Made by a program: the position numbers and the translations under genes
Assembly: GCA_963815965.1 (NCBI GenBank)
Contig: CAWFIT010000001.1
Location: 930,001 to 994,000, forward strand
Origin: DASVFB01 sp963815965
GTDB taxonomy: Bacteria; Actinomycetota; Thermoleophilia; Gaiellales; Gaiellaceae
Direction: 5' to 3'
Length of the DNA stretch: 64,000 bases
Shown: in pieces, positions 62,730-64,000 of the stretch
How positions within the stretch are numbered: the stretch's first letter is position 1
Layout of the letters: each line of letters begins with the position of its first letter
Notes under the pieces: model-generated
Told to the model about the DNA's origin: nothing
Database searches by the model: none
What the model saw: the letters and a program-made list of their open reading frames with translations, nothing else

Positions 62730-64000
62730 TCAGCGCCAGTCGAAGTACTCGCGGTGGATCCTTGCGGAGGGCACGCCCGCAACTCGCAGCTCGGTTTGGA
62801 AGCTGCGAAGCATCCCTCGCGGGCCGCACATGAAGACGGACAACTCGCTCCGATCGCCGCCGGCGACCGCGAGGACGCGGGCGGAGGTGAGCCGACCCTC
62901 GACGCTCGTGTCGATCAGGTGGGCGTGCAGAGTCTCGTGTCGGTCGGCGATAGCGAGTATCTCGTCGGCAAACGGCGGCTTTCCGTCCGCGCTGTAGAAG
63001 AAGTCGATGCGCTGCGGCAGTTGACCATCGAGCGCGCGAAGCCAGCTGAGGAACGGTGCGACGCCGACGCCCCCGGCTATCCAGAGTTGTCGATCGGTTC
63101 CTTTCCAGTGACTGAAACGCCCGTGAGGGCCCCCGATGACCGCCGGCATACCCGGCTCGATCAGCTCCTGTACGCGACCTGTGTAATCCCCGAGCGCCTT
63201 GACGGTGACGCGGAGGACGTCCTCGTGCGGAGCGCTCGAGATCGTGAAGGGATGTCGATGCCAGCCGTCCTTCGCTTCGAGGTACACCATTGCGAACTGT
63301 CCGGGGACAAAGTCGACGCTTGGGCCGACAGGTCGTAAGACGACTTCGACCAGGCCTGCGTCGATTTCGCGGACCGTGTCGACCTCGTAGTCGTGTAACG
63401 AGATGAAGTGACGAGCGAGCACCTCGCGGTGGACGTAGAAAGCAAGGCCGACGGCTCCAACCGCGAGATAGCTCCAGCGCAGGACGGCCGAGTGGTGAAA
63501 GGGTGTCCCGTCGAGCGCGCCGTGCAGGAAACCCGCCGCGACGAAGAGTCCGGTGGTGCGGTGCAGAGCCCGCCAGCGCTCGTAGCCGCCGAAGATGCGA
63601 CGAACCTCGCGCACGCCCGGCGCGTCGCGCAACGCGCGAATGATCCCTCGCAGGCCGGCGGGCACGACGGACTGCCAACGTGGCAGGATCGCCCACAGCA
63701 CGAGCGCCACGAGGCCGATCACACCGATCACCGCGAGCGGTCCTCCGAGCGTCGTGCCGTGCGGGCTGGACGACAACAAGATGTGTGGCAGCAGCAGGGC
63801 CACGCCGCTGATCGCAACCCTTCGATGCCAGATTGCGGCACGATCGATTCCGTCGAACCATTCCTCGACCCACGGCAGCGTGCTGATCAGAACGAGACCG
63901 ATCGACAGCAGCAGGATCGACTCAGCGCCGAAGAACTGCCCAACGTAACTGCGTGCTGGCTCCCCCGCCGGCCGCGCCACCAGCCACAGGAGGGCCATCC
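62730..64000 (-). CDS. Ferric-reductase-like flavoprotein (FAD/NAD-binding), 5' end probably outside
   Basis: About 422 residues are visible. The N-terminal half has four or more membrane helices with His residues suited to heme (HRRVAISGVALLLPH, LHRTTGLFVAAGFLHG). The C-terminal half is a ferredoxin-NADP-reductase-type module with the FAD motif HPFTISSAP, the NAD motif GGVGVAPFLSWL and MCGPRGMLRSF. An ATG at 63998 is possible, but the frame stays open to the window edge, so the true start may lie beyond it. It probably moves electrons across the membrane, as in NOX/ferric reductases. Confidence 0.82.
   Translation of the reverse strand, partial: MALLWLVARPAGEPARSYVGQFFGAESILLLSIGLVLISTLPWVEEWFDGIDRAAIWHRRVAISGVALLLPHILLSSSPHGTTLGGPLAVIGVIGLVALVLWAILPRWQSVVPAGLRGIIRALRDAPGVREVRRIFGGYERWRALHRTTGLFVAAGFLHGALDGTPFHHSAVLRWSYLAVGAVGLAFYVHREVLARHFISLHDYEVDTVREIDAGLVEVVLRPVGPSVDFVPGQFAMVYLEAKDGWHRHPFTISSAPHEDVLRVTVKALGDYTGRVQELIEPGMPAVIGGPHGRFSHWKGTDRQLWIAGGVGVAPFLSWLRALDGQLPQRIDFFYSADGKPPFADEILAIADRHETLHAHLIDTSVEGRLTSARVLAVAGGDRSELSVFMCGPRGMLRSFQTELRVAGVPSARIHREYFDWR

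Overview
The window is GC-rich (roughly two thirds G+C) bacterial chromosome. Gene content suggests an actinobacterium, possibly of the deep Thermoleophilia (Gaiellales/Solirubrobacterales) branch. The clues are an FprA-type ferredoxin reductase, an AfsR/SARP regulator, futalosine-route menaquinone synthesis, an HrcA/CIRCE-controlled groESL, frequent GTG/TTG starts and ATGA/GTGA-coupled operons. The lineage is inference; no rRNA is present. There is no phage, transposase or CRISPR array.

Layout. 1-7.3 kb: 3' part of a secreted M1-type metallopeptidase, a minus-strand operon (metallo-hydrolase, 88-aa protein, DUF1028 protein, cupin-TPR protein), a small membrane protein and an MMPL exporter. 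7.3-21.1 kb: a complete 14-gene complex I operon (nuoA to nuoN, minus strand). 21.2-29.3 kb: IscA/ErpA-type Fe-S carrier, a second cupin-TPR protein, FprA, fumarase C and a large secreted sialidase-like propeller protein. 29.3-37.5 kb: lipA, lipB and a 2-oxoacid dehydrogenase operon (E1alpha, E1beta, E2), a GT39-like membrane protein, zinc ribbons, ASCH and Nudix proteins. 37.6-41.4 kb: groES-groEL behind a perfect CIRCE operator, a palindrome-rich spacer, a YedY-like Mo oxidoreductase, YgfZ and a tRNA-Arg. 41.5-50 kb: an AfsR-like regulator, an ECF sigma factor with membrane/secreted partners, ornithine cyclodeaminase-like protein, cupins and a DtxR/MntR regulator. 50-64 kb: an MqnA/MqnD-family protein, thiolase, cupredoxin lipoprotein, aldehyde dehydrogenase, three enoyl-CoA hydratases, HtrA-like protease, proline racemase family, tandem DUF4389 membrane proteins, a probable SelW-like selenoprotein and a ferric-reductase-like flavoprotein.

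How they fit together: this looks like an aerobic heterotroph. Thiolase and hydratases suggest acyl-CoA breakdown. The lipoylated 2-oxoacid dehydrogenase (with LipA/LipB) and fumarase feed NADH to complex I, which would reduce menaquinone.

Sequence quality matters. About twenty conserved genes are broken by single-base indels, nearly all +1 insertions, densest at 54.8-62 kb. Broken frames resume the same protein at once, so I treat them as assembly errors and annotate whole genes across them.

The most interesting observations are an in-frame UGA in a CxxU motif of a SelW/Rdx protein (62271-62489), a 163-bp near-perfect palindrome that carries the ribosome-binding site of the thiolase gene (50838-51000), a tRNA-Arg with the unusual anticodon GCG, and repeated sharing of a CTAG by the stop codons of convergent genes.
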